Assembly (NCBI RefSeq): GCF_014042165.1
Contig: NZ_JACDZE010000001.1
Coordinates: 1,510,595-1,574,594, forward strand
Length of the DNA stretch: 64,000 nt
Direction of reading: 5' to 3'
Source of the DNA: Moheibacter lacus
Lineage (GTDB): Bacteria > Bacteroidota > Bacteroidia > Flavobacteriales > Weeksellaceae
Shown here: in pieces, positions 1-10,379 of the stretch
How the letters are laid out: every line of letters begins with the position of its first letter
Numbering within the stretch: the first letter of the stretch is position 1
Notes under the pieces: generated by a model
Told to the model about the DNA's origin: nothing
Database searches by the model: none
Seen by the model: only the letters and a program-made list of their open reading frames with translations
Made by a program: the position numbers and the translations under genes

Positions 1-434
1 CCAGAAGGATGGCGCGTGAAATAGTTTCTGAAAGAAAATTGAATCCAATTCGCACCATCGGACAATTGAAACAAATATTTCATTATATCCCCAAAAACAA
101 AGAGAATAAAATACTTGCACAGCTTTTTCAGTCCCTCAGGATTGAGGTGAATGATGAAATGGCGGCTCTTCGAGAGCTTTTGATTCAGTGTGGAGAAATA
201 ATTGAGCCTGGAGGGAAATTGGTGATGATTTCTTACCATTCACTCGAGGATAGGCTAGTGAAACGCTATATGAAAACGGGACTTTTTGAAGGCGAACCGG
301 AGCGTGATATTTATGGAAATTGGGAAGCACCTTTTAAAGTAGTGCAATCCAAAGTGATCATTCCTGATGGTAATGAAATCGAAGAAAATCCAAGAGCGCG
401 TAGTGCTAAAATGCGTGTCGCAATAAAAAATTAA
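1..434 (+). CDS. rsmH: 16S rRNA C1402 N4-methyltransferase RsmH (MraW), C-terminal part
   Basis: The N-terminus lies before the window; about 143 residues remain, in a frame open from base 3. RsmH transfers a methyl group from S-adenosylmethionine to the N4 of C1402 in 16S rRNA. The visible part has the typical helical insert (IRTIGQL, LFQSLRIEVNDE) and the family signature SYHSLEDRLVKR near the middle of the fragment, followed by the usual C-terminal run ending in ARSAKMRVA. An internal ATG at base 9 is not the true start. It heads the dcw operon here and is followed after 3 nt by ftsL, the normal flavobacterial order. The identification is secure; only its length is limited by the window edge. 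Confidence 0.95.
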   Translation, partial: RRMAREIVSERKLNPIRTIGQLKQIFHYIPKNKENKILAQLFQSLRIEVNDEMAALRELLIQCGEIIEPGGKLVMISYHSLEDRLVKRYMKTGLFEGEPERDIYGNWEAPFKVVQSKVIIPDGNEIEENPRARSAKMRVAIKN

Positions 435-437
435 CCG

Positions 438-782
438 ATGGCTAAAAACAAAAAAAGTAACATCAATTTTAAGGATATCTTAAAAGGGAAATTTTTGGTT
501 GACGACGGTTCTTTGCAGAATTGGCGATTTGTGATGTACCTGGTTTTTTTGGCATTCATCAGTATTTCCAGTTCACATTGGGTTGATAAAAAAGTAGTGA
601 AAATCAATAAGTTGGATGAAGATGTTTCCAATCTTAAAGCGCAGTTTACAGATGCGCATCGATTGCTTATGAAAATGCAGTTGGAGCCTGAGATAATGAA
701 AAAATCGGAAGCCATCGGTATAAAGTTAACAGATGAACAGCCGTATGTGCTAATTAAAAAAGTGTATGATCAAGAACCGTAA
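438..782 (+). CDS. ftsL: FtsL-like cell division protein
   Basis: This is a 114-residue bitopic protein between rsmH and ftsI, the position of ftsL. A basic cytoplasmic stretch of about 28 residues is followed by one membrane segment (about 30-47) and a periplasmic part with a heptad-like helix (about 55-90), the expected FtsL architecture. FtsL works with FtsB and FtsQ to activate the FtsW-FtsI septal synthase. Sequence conservation in the family is weak, so the call rests mainly on topology, length and position. Its end overlaps the ftsI start by 17 nt, which suggests translational coupling. Confidence 0.85.
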   Translation: MAKNKKSNINFKDILKGKFLVDDGSLQNWRFVMYLVFLAFISISSSHWVDKKVVKINKLDEDVSNLKAQFTDAHRLLMKMQLEPEIMKKSEAIGIKLTDEQPYVLIKKVYDQEP

Positions 783-2733
783 AAATTTATTGGTTAGAGG
801 TTATGTGGTTGGCTTCGGGCTTTTGCTGATTGCCATTGGGGTTTTGTATTCCATGGTGAAAATTCAAATTGCGGAAGGTCAAAAGCTAGATGATTTCGCA
901 CAGCAAAACTTTCGATTGTCTACAGAATCAGCTGAAAGAGGAAATCTCTATGCTTCAGATGGAGATTTGCTGGCAACAACTGTTACCATTCACAATATTT
1001 ATTTAGATTTAACTGTAGTCAAAGACGAATTATTTGAAGCAGAAGTTGGGGTGTTATCAGATTCACTTTCTCGTATGTTTCAAAAGCCGGCAGCTTATTT
1101 CGAACAAAAATTAAGAGCAGAAAGAAAAAAGAAAAATAGATACATGACCTTGATAAAAGGGTTGGATTATCAAGATTATTTACGGATCAAATCATTTCCA
1201 ATTTTTAGAGAAGGACAAAACAAAGGCGGATTTATCCATGAAACCAAACCCAAAAGGGAATTGGTGTTGGAAGATGTCGGGGCAAGGACGATAGGGTACG
1301 ATGATAGTCGCGGAAAAACAGGTTTGGAAGGTGCTTATTCGCATGAATTAGCAGGAAGAGAAGGTAAGCGATGGGAACAGTTTATGGGGCGTGGACAATG
1401 GAAGCCATTTAAGTCTTGGGAACAAGAACCGGTAAATGGTTCAAATGTTTATACCACTATAGATGCTGGAATGCAGATTGCGGCTTATGCAGCATTGCAA
1501 GAGCAATTGATTGAATTTCAAGCGGAATATGGTTGCGTAGCTGTGATGGAAGTGGAAACCGGGAAGATTAGGGCAATCGTTAATTTGAAAAGAATTACAG
1601 ATTCGGTTTATTCGGATGTTTACAACTATGTGGTGGGAGAAGGTTCAGAGCCTGGCTCAACTTTTAAAACGGTTTCGATATTGGCAGGGTTAGAAAATGA
1701 AAAATTCACACCTGAAACCACTGTAAATACCGGTAATGGATCCTATCGATTGTACAATAGAACCATCAGAGACACACATGGTTATGGGACTATTGATGTT
1801 GAAAAGATTTTAGTAAAATCTTCAAACATCGGAACGGCTAAATTGATCAATGCCGGATATGGAAGTGATCCGCAAGAATATTTTGATCAATTGGAAAAAT
1901 GGAATTTAACGAAACCATTGGGGATCGATATTCAAGGTGAAGCCACGCCTCAATTCCACAAGCCAACTGACCCCAACTGGAGCAATATTACACTTCCTGT
2001 CATGTCCTATGGTTATGGATTTAAATTGACGCCTCTCCAAATTTTGACTTTTTACAATGGGATTGCCAATGGTGGAAAGTTGTTAAAGCCATTGTTCATA
2101 GATAAAATTGAGAAAAGCGATGGACAAGTAATCGAATACAAACCAAAAGTTTTGGTGAAACGCATGTCCTCTGAAGAAAATATAAAAGCTGTAACTGAAA
2201 TGTTGAGAAAAGCGGTAGCTGAAGGAACTGCCAAAAATATATTTACTGAACATTACGAAATCGCAGGTAAAACCGGAACGGCTCGTGTCGAATACTGGAT
2301 CAAAGACCAAAAAATGCGCTATCGGGCTTCATTTGCAGGATTTTTTCCGGCCGATAAACCCAAATATACTTGTGTCGTAATTGTTCATAAACCGACCAAT
2401 AACAAAGGCTATTATGGCGGAACAGTAACTGCGCCTGTTTTTAAAAAAATTGCGGATTGGGTGTATTCACGTACGCCAAAAGAAACGCCGGAACTCCCAA
2501 AATTGGTCAATGTTGAGAAAATTTTAAATAGCACGCCTGCATTCAAAGCAAATTTTGAAAGTCAAAAAATACCAAATGTAATCGGGAAAAGTGGCGAATC
2601 TGTAATTCCGGCTTTGGAGAATTTAGGTTTGGAAGTAAGGTATACCGGAATAGGAAAGGTGGTCAATCAGTCTTTGCCAGCTGGTGTGAAATTTAGAAAA
2701 GGAGAAACAATTTATTTGGTTTTGGAAGGATGA
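766..2733 (+). CDS. ftsI: Septal peptidoglycan transpeptidase FtsI (class B PBP) with PASTA domain
   Basis: The 655-residue class B penicillin-binding protein cross-links septal murein. There is one N-terminal membrane anchor (about 12-32), a PBP dimerisation domain (about 55-210) and the transpeptidase domain. The active-site motifs are present: STFK at 298-301 (Ser298 nucleophile), SSN at 352-354 and KTG at 502-504. A C-terminal PASTA domain (about 600-655) follows, starting IPNVIG. PASTA is best known from Gram-positive PBPs and kinases, but it is also found on FtsI of Bacteroidota. The start overlaps ftsL by 17 nt and the stop overlaps the murE start (ATGA). It probably pairs with FtsW encoded downstream. 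Confidence 0.97.
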   Translation: MIKNRKNLLVRGYVVGFGLLLIAIGVLYSMVKIQIAEGQKLDDFAQQNFRLSTESAERGNLYASDGDLLATTVTIHNIYLDLTVVKDELFEAEVGVLSDSLSRMFQKPAAYFEQKLRAERKKKNRYMTLIKGLDYQDYLRIKSFPIFREGQNKGGFIHETKPKRELVLEDVGARTIGYDDSRGKTGLEGAYSHELAGREGKRWEQFMGRGQWKPFKSWEQEPVNGSNVYTTIDAGMQIAAYAALQEQLIEFQAEYGCVAVMEVETGKIRAIVNLKRITDSVYSDVYNYVVGEGSEPGSTFKTVSILAGLENEKFTPETTVNTGNGSYRLYNRTIRDTHGYGTIDVEKILVKSSNIGTAKLINAGYGSDPQEYFDQLEKWNLTKPLGIDIQGEATPQFHKPTDPNWSNITLPVMSYGYGFKLTPLQILTFYNGIANGGKLLKPLFIDKIEKSDGQVIEYKPKVLVKRMSSEENIKAVTEMLRKAVAEGTAKNIFTEHYEIAGKTGTARVEYWIKDQKMRYRASFAGFFPADKPKYTCVVIVHKPTNNKGYYGGTVTAPVFKKIADWVYSRTPKETPELPKLVNVEKILNSTPAFKANFESQKIPNVIGKSGESVIPALENLGLEVRYTGIGKVVNQSLPAGVKFRKGETIYLVLEG

Positions 2734-4190
2734 AATTAAAGGATTTATTACATGGCGTTAAAATAATTGAAACCATAGGTTCCACTGATTTGGAGATTTC
2801 GGCTGTGCAATTTGATTCGAGAAAAATTGAATCCGATTCTCTTTTTGTTGCACAAAGCGGAACACAAGTGGATGGTCATGATTTTATCCAAAAAGCAATT
2901 GAATTAGGCGCTGTAGCAGTCGTTTGTGAAAGAATTCCGGCTGATTTGAATCCAAATATAGCGTATATTTTGGTTGAGAATTCCGCGATCGCACTTGGTT
3001 TCATCGCTTCGAATTTATATGGAAATCCAACGCAGAAATTAAAGCTCATCGGCATTACAGGTACTAATGGAAAGACCACAACGGCAACATTGACTTATAA
3101 TTTGTTGGAGGCTTTAGGTTATCCGACGATTTTGGTTTCGACCATCCGAATTTTAATCCATGGAAAAGAAATTCCTTCTTCCCATACGACGCCTGATATT
3201 TTGACTTTGAACAAAATTTTCAGTGAAGCTGTAAGTGCAGGTTGCGAATTTGCAGTGATGGAAGTGAGCTCGCATGGCATTCATCAAAATAGAATTGCTG
3301 GTTTGCATTTCCAAATGGGTGTTTTTTCCAATATTTCGCATGATCATTTGGATTACCATAAAACCTTTGCCCAATACATCAAAGCAAAAAAGCAATTCTT
3401 CGATCATTTGCCAAAGTCAGCTGATGCATTGACCAATATCGACGATAAAAACGGAATCGTGATGTTGCAAAATTCGGCTGCAAAAAGATATTCGTACGCA
3501 TTAAAAACCGACGCCGATTTCAAAGCCAAAATTCTCGAAAATCAATTTGAAGGAATGTTGCTTTTATTGGATGGGAAAGAATTCTGGACGCCTTTGATCG
3601 GACAATTTAATGCTTACAATTTATTGGCGGTTTATTCCATTGCAAGATTATTGGGATTTGAGCAAGAAGAAATTTTGACACAACTCAGCACTTTGAAAAA
3701 TGTAGACGGACGGTTCCAATCTTTTATAACAGAAAGCGGAATTGTAATCATCGTGGATTATGCACATACACCAGACGCTTTGGAAAATGTATTGAACACC
3801 ATTCAAAATATCCGTACCAGAAACGAAAAGTTAATAACGGTTGTCGGTTGCGGCGGTGATCGCGATAAAACCAAACGACCGGAAATGGCAAGAATTGCAT
3901 CGGCAGAATCAGATTTGGCAATTTTCACCTCTGACAATCCAAGAACGGAAGATCCTGAAATCATTTTAACAGAAATGGAAGCAGGAGTTGAACCACAAAA
4001 TTTCAAAAAAACACTCAAAATAACCGATCGCAAAGAAGCCATCAAAACGGCTTTGAAGTTGGCGGAGAAAAACGATATCCTTTTGATCGCCGGAAAAGGC
4101 CATGAAACCTATCAGGAAATCCAAGGAGTAAAACATCATTTTGATGATATGGAAATCACGAAAGAATTAAGCAATCAACTCAATAAATAA
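2730..4190 (+). CDS. murE: UDP-MurNAc-tripeptide synthetase MurE (meso-diaminopimelate adding)
   Basis: MurE adds the third residue of the stem peptide to UDP-MurNAc-L-Ala-D-Glu in the cytoplasm. The 486-residue protein has the three Mur ligase domains. The ATP loop GTNGKTT is at 111-117, the lysine expected to be carbamylated lies in the AKKQFF stretch near 220, and DNPR is at 402-405. DNPR is the substrate-binding motif of meso-diaminopimelate-type MurE, so the predicted third residue is meso-DAP rather than lysine. This fits the dapF gene found elsewhere in the window. The start shares ATGA with the ftsI stop, and mraY begins 2 nt after its end. Confidence 0.97.
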   Translation: MKLKDLLHGVKIIETIGSTDLEISAVQFDSRKIESDSLFVAQSGTQVDGHDFIQKAIELGAVAVVCERIPADLNPNIAYILVENSAIALGFIASNLYGNPTQKLKLIGITGTNGKTTTATLTYNLLEALGYPTILVSTIRILIHGKEIPSSHTTPDILTLNKIFSEAVSAGCEFAVMEVSSHGIHQNRIAGLHFQMGVFSNISHDHLDYHKTFAQYIKAKKQFFDHLPKSADALTNIDDKNGIVMLQNSAAKRYSYALKTDADFKAKILENQFEGMLLLLDGKEFWTPLIGQFNAYNLLAVYSIARLLGFEQEEILTQLSTLKNVDGRFQSFITESGIVIIVDYAHTPDALENVLNTIQNIRTRNEKLITVVGCGGDRDKTKRPEMARIASAESDLAIFTSDNPRTEDPEIILTEMEAGVEPQNFKKTLKITDRKEAIKTALKLAEKNDILLIAGKGHETYQEIQGVKHHFDDMEITKELSNQLNK

Positions 4191-4192
4191 CT

Positions 4193-5419
4193 ATGTTGTA
4201 CTATTTATTTGACTTTTTGGACAAACAATTTAACATACCGGGATCGGGGATGTTTCAGTATACTTCATTCCGAGCTGGAATGGCGGTTTTGACGGCTTTG
4301 TTGATCGCATTGTTTTTTGGGAAGAAAATCATCAATTATTTGCGTCGTGAACAATTGGGTGAAACGGTTCGCGATTTAGGATTGGAAGGTCAAAAAGAGA
4401 AATCAGGAACACCTACGATGGGTGGAATCATCATCATTTTGGCAACGATCATTCCTACTTTGTTGTTTGCAAAATTGGAAAATATTTACATCATCATTTT
4501 GTTGGTTTCAACACTTTGGTTGGGGGCCATCGGATTTCTAGATGATTACATCAAAGTATTTCGAAAAAACAAAAAAGGATTGGCCGGGAAGTTTAAAGTT
4601 TTAGGTCAATTGGGGTTGGGATTATTTGTAGGAACCATGATTTACTTCAGTCCGGATGTAACGGTTAAACACCAAGTTCCGGTAGAGCAGGCACAAGTTA
4701 TGGGTCAAAATATCGTCAAATTTAGTGATGAAGAAAAAAGTCTGGACACGACGGTTCCATTTTTGAAAAACAATGAATTCAATTATGGTCAATTGCTTTT
4801 TTGGATGGACGAATCCGGAAAATTAAAATACGAATGGATCGTTTTTCTAATTGCTGTAATTTTCATCATCACTGCAGTTTCAAACGGAGCGAATTTAACC
4901 GATGGAATTGATGGCTTGGCGGCAGGATCTTCTGTTATCATTGTGGCGGCATTGGCGTTGTTTGCCTTTGTTTCGGGGAATATCATTTTTTCAGATTATC
5001 TCAATATCGTATTTATTCCACGAACAGAAGAAGTGGTGATTTTCTGTACGGCATTTATCGGAGGATTGATTGGATTTCTCTGGTACAATACTTATCCGGC
5101 TCAAGTTTTCATGGGCGATACGGGCAGTTTGACCATCGGTGGACTGATCGCTGTAATTGCCATCATCATCCGTAAAGAACTTATGTTACCGGTGCTTTGT
5201 GGGATTTTCTTTGCAGAGAGTTTGTCGGTGATGTTACAGGTTTCTTATTTCAAATATACCAAAAGGAAATTTGGAGAAGGACGCAGGATTTTCCTGATGT
5301 CGCCACTTCACCATCATTTTCAGAAAGAAGGTTTTCACGAGAGTAAAATCGTGAATAGAATGTTGATCGTCGGATTTATTTTGGCAGTAGTAACCATCAT
5401 CACCTTAAAAATGAGATAA
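4193..5419 (+). CDS. mraY: Phospho-MurNAc-pentapeptide translocase MraY
   Basis: MraY makes lipid I from UDP-MurNAc-pentapeptide and undecaprenyl phosphate at the inner membrane. The protein is 408 residues with about ten membrane segments. Family signatures are present: [10 protein letters not shown] (catalytic Asp pair region), [10 protein letters not shown], and the C-terminal HHHFQ motif. It is about 45 residues longer than the roughly 360-residue proteobacterial enzyme because of a polar insertion near residues 150-205, between the LDDY motif and the following membrane helix. Similar insertions are usual in Bacteroidota, so I read it as a lineage feature and not an error. It is separated by 2 nt from murE and 1 nt from murD. 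Confidence 0.97.
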   Translation: MLYYLFDFLDKQFNIPGSGMFQYTSFRAGMAVLTALLIALFFGKKIINYLRREQLGETVRDLGLEGQKEKSGTPTMGGIIIILATIIPTLLFAKLENIYIIILLVSTLWLGAIGFLDDYIKVFRKNKKGLAGKFKVLGQLGLGLFVGTMIYFSPDVTVKHQVPVEQAQVMGQNIVKFSDEEKSLDTTVPFLKNNEFNYGQLLFWMDESGKLKYEWIVFLIAVIFIITAVSNGANLTDGIDGLAAGSSVIIVAALALFAFVSGNIIFSDYLNIVFIPRTEEVVIFCTAFIGGLIGFLWYNTYPAQVFMGDTGSLTIGGLIAVIAIIIRKELMLPVLCGIFFAESLSVMLQVSYFKYTKRKFGEGRRIFLMSPLHHHFQKEGFHESKIVNRMLIVGFILAVVTIITLKMR

Positions 5420-5420
5420 G

Positions 5421-6755
5421 ATGCAAGAGAAGTTGGTCATATTAGGAGGAGGAGAAAGTGGTGTAGGAGCTGCATTATTAGGAAAAAAAGAAGGATTTCG
5501 GGTGTTTCTTTCGGACAGAGGAAAGTTGAAAGAAGAATACCGAACGAAATTGATGGATAACGGAATTGAATTCGAAGAAGAAAAACATACCGATTCTAAA
5601 ATATTCAATGCTGATCTGGTGATAAAAAGTCCGGGGATTCCAAAAAAGTCAGAATTGATTCAGAAATTAAAAGAAAAACAAATTCCTGTTGTTTCTGAGA
5701 TCGAATTCGCATCGCGGTATACTTTGGCAAAAATCATTGCCGTAACCGGAAGTAATGGAAAGACGACCACGACATCGCTGATTCATCATATTTTGACCGA
5801 AGCAGGACTGAATGTAGGAATGGGTGGAAATATCGGGAAGAGTTTTGCAGAACTAGTGGTGAATGATGAATACGATTTTTATGTATTGGAAATCAGTAGT
5901 TTTCAGTTGGACGATGTGGTTTCATTCAAACCTTATATCGCAATTTTATTGAACATCACACCAGACCATTTGGATCAATACGATTACAAATTAGAATTAT
6001 ATGCACAGTCAAAATTTAAAATAACGGAAAACCAATCACATGAAGATTATTTCGTATACAATTTTGATGACGACAACATAACAGAATTATTAAAAGAAAT
6101 CAACACAGAAGCACAAAAAGTACCATATTCTATGAACAAAGAATTAAATGACGGAACCTTTCAGGAGGGAGAAAATGTAGTAGTAAATTTTCCGGATCGT
6201 TTGGAATTAAACGCCTCAGAATTTGCATTGAGAGGAAGACATAATGTTTCCAATACGATGGCAGCAGCGACAGCAGCCAATATTTTAAAAATCAGAAAAG
6301 AAACGATCAAAAGAAGTTTGTTTGACTTTAAGGCAGTAGAGCACCGTTTGGAATCAGTTTTAAAAATTGGTGGAATCGAATTCATCAATGATTCAAAAGC
6401 AACAAACGTCAATGCTACCTACTATGCGCTTGAGAGTATGAATGCGCCCACGGTCTGGATCGTAGGCGGAACCGATAAAGGAAATGATTATGCAGAATTA
6501 ATTCCTTTGGTGAAAAAGAAAGTAAAAGCCATTGTTTGTTTGGGGTTGGATAACTCAAAGATTTTGGCAGCATTTGATGGCTTGGTGGACAATATGATCG
6601 AAACCAAATCCATGCAAGATGCAGTTCGATCTGCTTATATGTACGGTGGAAAAGGTGATGCAGTTTTGTTGTCTCCGGCTTGTGCCAGTTTTGATTTGTT
6701 CAAAAATTATGAAGATCGTGGAGATCAATTTAAAAAAGAAGTAAAAAATCTATAA
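5421..6755 (+). CDS. murD: UDP-MurNAc-L-alanine:D-glutamate ligase MurD
   Basis: MurD attaches D-glutamate to UDP-MurNAc-L-Ala. The 444-residue protein has an N-terminal Rossmann-like UDP-binding domain (LGGGESGVG near residue 8), the ATP loop GSNGKTTTT near residue 112, the conserved HLDQY segment, and the C-terminal ligase domain with NDSKATN and GGTDKGND. Length and motif order are normal for the family. It follows mraY by 1 nt and precedes ftsW by 3 nt, so it is cotranscribed with the rest of the dcw cluster. Confidence 0.97.
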   Translation: MQEKLVILGGGESGVGAALLGKKEGFRVFLSDRGKLKEEYRTKLMDNGIEFEEEKHTDSKIFNADLVIKSPGIPKKSELIQKLKEKQIPVVSEIEFASRYTLAKIIAVTGSNGKTTTTSLIHHILTEAGLNVGMGGNIGKSFAELVVNDEYDFYVLEISSFQLDDVVSFKPYIAILLNITPDHLDQYDYKLELYAQSKFKITENQSHEDYFVYNFDDDNITELLKEINTEAQKVPYSMNKELNDGTFQEGENVVVNFPDRLELNASEFALRGRHNVSNTMAAATAANILKIRKETIKRSLFDFKAVEHRLESVLKIGGIEFINDSKATNVNATYYALESMNAPTVWIVGGTDKGNDYAELIPLVKKKVKAIVCLGLDNSKILAAFDGLVDNMIETKSMQDAVRSAYMYGGKGDAVLLSPACASFDLFKNYEDRGDQFKKEVKNL

Positions 6756-6758
6756 TCG

Positions 6759-7961
6759 ATGAATTTGGGATTTCTGAAAAATTATATCAAAGGAGACAAA
6801 TACCTATGGGCATTCATTGTCATATTGGCTATTTTTTCCTTTCTTCCGGTTTATTCGGCAAGTTCCAATTTGGTGTACACGGTTGGTTCAGGTTCGGTTT
6901 TTTCCCACATGGGAAAACACGCGGCCTTTTTGATCGTGGGACTTATCATTATCATCGGGTTGCAACGTGTTGATTATAAATATTTTGGCGGTTTGGCGTT
7001 ATTGGGCTTACCGATTGTATTCATTTTGCTCGTCGTAACCCTTGTTCAGGGAACGACGATCGAAGGAGCCAATGCCGCACGATGGTTAAAACTCCCCGGA
7101 ACCTCCATCACGATTCAAACATCCACGTTTGCTTCCATGGTTTTATTGGTATACATCGCTCGGTACCTGACCAAAATTCGGGACAAAGAAGTAACTTTTG
7201 TACAGTCCTTCTTTCCTTTGTTTTTTCCAATGTTCGTCGTCATCGGATTGATATTTCCGGCCAATGGATCAACCGCGGTTATCCTTTTTGCCATGTGTAT
7301 GACGCTCTTATTTATAGGAGGATTTCCATGGAAAATATTGGCGGGAATCTTTGGGTTTGGGGTGATTGCCGGCGGAATATTTATTTTCGTTGCACTCAAT
7401 TATGGAGATTTGATTCCCAACTCTCGTGTGCATACTTGGAAGTCGAGGATCGAAAATTTCTCTAAAGATGACGGAATCGAATCCTATCAAGTTCACCATG
7501 CCAAAGCAGCGATCAATCGAGGTGGTATCAGTGGAGTAGGACCAGGGAAAAGCGTTTTCAAACAAACATTGCCTCAGTCTTCATCTGACTTTATTTTCGC
7601 CATAATTGTGGAAGAATACGGTATTGCTGGAGCAACGGTATTGATTTTTGTCTTTGTACTAATTCTCCTGAGAATCATGGTAGTTGCGACGAAAATCCAT
7701 ACATTTTTTGGGACACTGCTCGTTTTTGCGGTTGGCGTTCCGGTTATATTCCAAGCCATGGTCAATATGGGCGTTGCCGTAAATCTTTTTCCGGTAACGG
7801 GACAGCCATTGCCCATGATCAGCTATGGTGGAACTTCCCTTTGGGTAACTTGTATAGCCTTGGGGATTATTTTGAGTGTGAGTCGAGCGATCAAATCGCC
7901 TGAAGAAATACAATTAGAAGAAAAAAGAAACACAGATGCAGTCATCCAAGACATCGCCTAA
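6759..7961 (+). CDS. ftsW: Septal peptidoglycan glycosyltransferase FtsW (SEDS family)
   Basis: This 400-residue SEDS protein polymerises lipid II at the septum together with FtsI. It has about ten hydrophobic helices, a large extracytoplasmic loop near residues 210-275 with the conserved GGxxGxGPGKS-like stretch, and a C-terminal PMISYGGTS motif typical of SEDS enzymes. The soluble tail is short. The last 26 nt overlap the murG start, the longest overlap among the neighbouring genes of this operon, which suggests coupled synthesis of the lipid II-making and lipid II-using enzymes. Confidence 0.95.
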   Translation: MNLGFLKNYIKGDKYLWAFIVILAIFSFLPVYSASSNLVYTVGSGSVFSHMGKHAAFLIVGLIIIIGLQRVDYKYFGGLALLGLPIVFILLVVTLVQGTTIEGANAARWLKLPGTSITIQTSTFASMVLLVYIARYLTKIRDKEVTFVQSFFPLFFPMFVVIGLIFPANGSTAVILFAMCMTLLFIGGFPWKILAGIFGFGVIAGGIFIFVALNYGDLIPNSRVHTWKSRIENFSKDDGIESYQVHHAKAAINRGGISGVGPGKSVFKQTLPQSSSDFIFAIIVEEYGIAGATVLIFVFVLILLRIMVVATKIHTFFGTLLVFAVGVPVIFQAMVNMGVAVNLFPVTGQPLPMISYGGTSLWVTCIALGIILSVSRAIKSPEEIQLEEKRNTDAVIQDIA

Positions 7962-9042
7962 AATCATCATCAGCGGAGGAGGAACTGGTGGACATATTTA
8001 TCCTGCAATTGCGATTGCGGATGAAATCAAATCCCGTTTGCCCAAAGCCGAAATTCTATTTGTAGGCGCATTGGGGAAAATGGAAATGGAAAAAGTACCA
8101 AAAGCGGGTTACCAAATCAAAGGTCTACCCATCGTAGGACTGGATCGTGGGAATTTATTGTCCAATTTTTCTTTTCCTTCGAAACTCTTGAAAAGTTTGA
8201 GTTTGGCGAAACAAATCATCAAAGAATTCAAACCGGATGTCGCTATTGGAACCGGCGGATACGCCAGTGGGCCGCTTTTATGGCAAGCCTCCAAAATGAA
8301 AATTCCGGTCGTCATTCAAGAGCAGAATTCTTTTCCTGGTATCACCAATAAATTATTGAAAAACAAAGCTGCAGCGATTTGCGTAGCTTATGAAGGAATC
8401 GAACAATTCCCTAAAAATAAAACCCATCATACCGGAAATCCAATTCGGGCAGCCATCTTTCAAAATTTGACGTCCAAAGATGTTGCTTTGAAATCCTATG
8501 GTTTGGATCCAAATAAAAAAACCATTTTGTCTATCGGTGGAAGTCAGGGGTCACGTACATTGAACAATGCTTGGAAAGCCGATTTGCAGAAAATTCAAGA
8601 CGCCGGAGTTCAATTGATTTGGCAAACGGGGAAATTGGATTACGAAAAAATTAAAAATGAAGTTTCGGATGAATTCAATGGAATTCACATCACCGAATTT
8701 ATTTACGATATGAAAACGGCATTTGCGGCGGCAGATGTAATCGTTTCACGCGCTGGGGCTATGGCGATTTCAGAATTATCATTGGTTGGAAAACCTGTGA
8801 TTTTGGTGCCGTTTCCATTTGCGGCAGAAGACCATCAAACCAAAAATGCAGATGCACTGGTCAAAGAAAATGCTGCCATAAAGTATGCAGATACTGAGGT
8901 TCCGGCGCATTTGCTGGATGCAGCATTGGAGTTGGTTCAAAATGAAGAAAAGCAATTGTCTTTGTCCACCAATTTGAAAAAATTGGGAAAGCCAAATGCG
9001 ACTAAAGAAATCGTGGATATTTTGTTAAGTCAAATTAAATGA
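7936..9042 (+). CDS. murG: UDP-GlcNAc:lipid I GlcNAc transferase MurG
   Basis: MurG converts lipid I into lipid II on the cytoplasmic face of the membrane. The 368-residue GT-B enzyme has the first glycine-rich loop SGGGTGGHIYPA near residue 14, the second, SIGGSQGSR, near residue 200, and the donor-binding stretch with SRAGAMAISE and PFPFAAEDHQ. The start chosen gives a short lead before the first glycine loop and lies inside the ftsW end. The stop overlaps the murC start by 4 nt. Confidence 0.97.
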   Translation: MQSSKTSPKIIISGGGTGGHIYPAIAIADEIKSRLPKAEILFVGALGKMEMEKVPKAGYQIKGLPIVGLDRGNLLSNFSFPSKLLKSLSLAKQIIKEFKPDVAIGTGGYASGPLLWQASKMKIPVVIQEQNSFPGITNKLLKNKAAAICVAYEGIEQFPKNKTHHTGNPIRAAIFQNLTSKDVALKSYGLDPNKKTILSIGGSQGSRTLNNAWKADLQKIQDAGVQLIWQTGKLDYEKIKNEVSDEFNGIHITEFIYDMKTAFAAADVIVSRAGAMAISELSLVGKPVILVPFPFAAEDHQTKNADALVKENAAIKYADTEVPAHLLDAALELVQNEEKQLSLSTNLKKLGKPNATKEIVDILLSQIK

Positions 9043-10379
9043 GCGTTTTAGATAAAACATATTATTATTTCATAGGAGCCGGAGGAATCGGGATGAGTGC
9101 GCTTGCGCGTTATTTTAAATTTTTGGACAAAGTCGTTTTGGGCTATGATAAAACCCACACTGAATTGACCGCTGAATTGCAAAAGGAAGGAATCGATCTG
9201 CATTTTGACGATGATGTTGCCAAAATTCCCAATTTTCTTACGCCTGAAAATACTTTGGTCGTTTTCACTCCGGCAGTACCGAAGAATCATACCGAATATT
9301 TGTATTTTACTGAAAATGGATTTCAAGTGATGAAACGCTCGGAAGTTCTCGGTGAAATTACGCGTTCCACTTATGGAATTGCAGTCGCCGGAACACATGG
9401 AAAAACGACGACTTCTTCTATTTTAGGGCATATTTTACACGAAGCCAAATTGGAAAGCACTTCTTTTCTCGGCGGTGTTTTGGAGAATTATAATTCTAAT
9501 TTTCTGATCAATGGAAACAAATATACCGTTTCGGAAGCGGATGAATTTGATCGTTCTTTTTTGCGACTTTCTCCCAAAATCGGGATCATCACATCGATGG
9601 ACGCCGACCATTTGGATATTTATGGAAACAAAGAAGAATTTGAACAAACTTTTATCGAATTCAGTCAAAAGATCACAGAAAAATTATTTGTCCGAAAAGG
9701 ATTGCCCATTGCAAATGCCACGACCTACGGTGTAGAGTCGGGAGCTGAAGTGGATGCTGTGAATATCAGAATTGAAGATGGAATTTATCATTTCGATTTG
9801 AAAATCAAAGGTGAATTGATTGAAAATTTCGAATTGAAATTACCAGGAAAACACAATGTTGAAAATGCAACAGCTGCCATTGCAGTTGCACTTTATTTAA
9901 AAGTTCCGGTTGAAGAAATTAAAAAAGCATTGTCCAAATTCATCGGAGTAAAAAGAAGATTCAACCGTTGGGACATCAATGGAAAAGTGTACATCGATGA
10001 TTATGCGCACCATCCCACGGAATTAAATGCAGTGATCAGTTCTGTAAAAGAAATGTTCCCCGGAAAAAAGGTTTTGGGTGTTTTTCAGCCGCATCTTTTT
10101 TCTCGAACACGTGATTTTATGGATGGTTTTGCGGAGAGTTTAGGGTATTTTGACGAACTGGTTTTATTGGACATTTATCCCGCTCGTGAGCTGCCGATTG
10201 AAGGCATTACTTCAACAGTTTTGGCAGATAGGATTTCGAATAAACAAGTAGAGGTGACTGAACTTTCAGATGCATTGGAGAAAATCAAAACCAAGGATTT
10301 TGATGTTTTGGTTACGGTGGGCGCAGGGAACATTGATACATTGGTTAAACCTATAAAAAATTGGTTGAATGAGCACTAA
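9039..10379 (+). CDS. murC: UDP-MurNAc:L-alanine ligase MurC
   Basis: MurC adds the first amino acid, L-alanine, to UDP-MurNAc. The 446-residue protein has the N-terminal GAGGIGMSALA nucleotide-binding loop near residue 14, the ATP loop AGTHGKTTTS near residue 116, the conserved DADHLD segment and IDDYAHHPTE in the C-terminal domain, all in normal order and at normal length. It follows murG with an ATGA overlap and its end overlaps ftsQ by 11 nt. Confidence 0.97.
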   Translation: MSVLDKTYYYFIGAGGIGMSALARYFKFLDKVVLGYDKTHTELTAELQKEGIDLHFDDDVAKIPNFLTPENTLVVFTPAVPKNHTEYLYFTENGFQVMKRSEVLGEITRSTYGIAVAGTHGKTTTSSILGHILHEAKLESTSFLGGVLENYNSNFLINGNKYTVSEADEFDRSFLRLSPKIGIITSMDADHLDIYGNKEEFEQTFIEFSQKITEKLFVRKGLPIANATTYGVESGAEVDAVNIRIEDGIYHFDLKIKGELIENFELKLPGKHNVENATAAIAVALYLKVPVEEIKKALSKFIGVKRRFNRWDINGKVYIDDYAHHPTELNAVISSVKEMFPGKKVLGVFQPHLFSRTRDFMDGFAESLGYFDELVLLDIYPARELPIEGITSTVLADRISNKQVEVTELSDALEKIKTKDFDVLVTVGAGNIDTLVKPIKNWLNEH

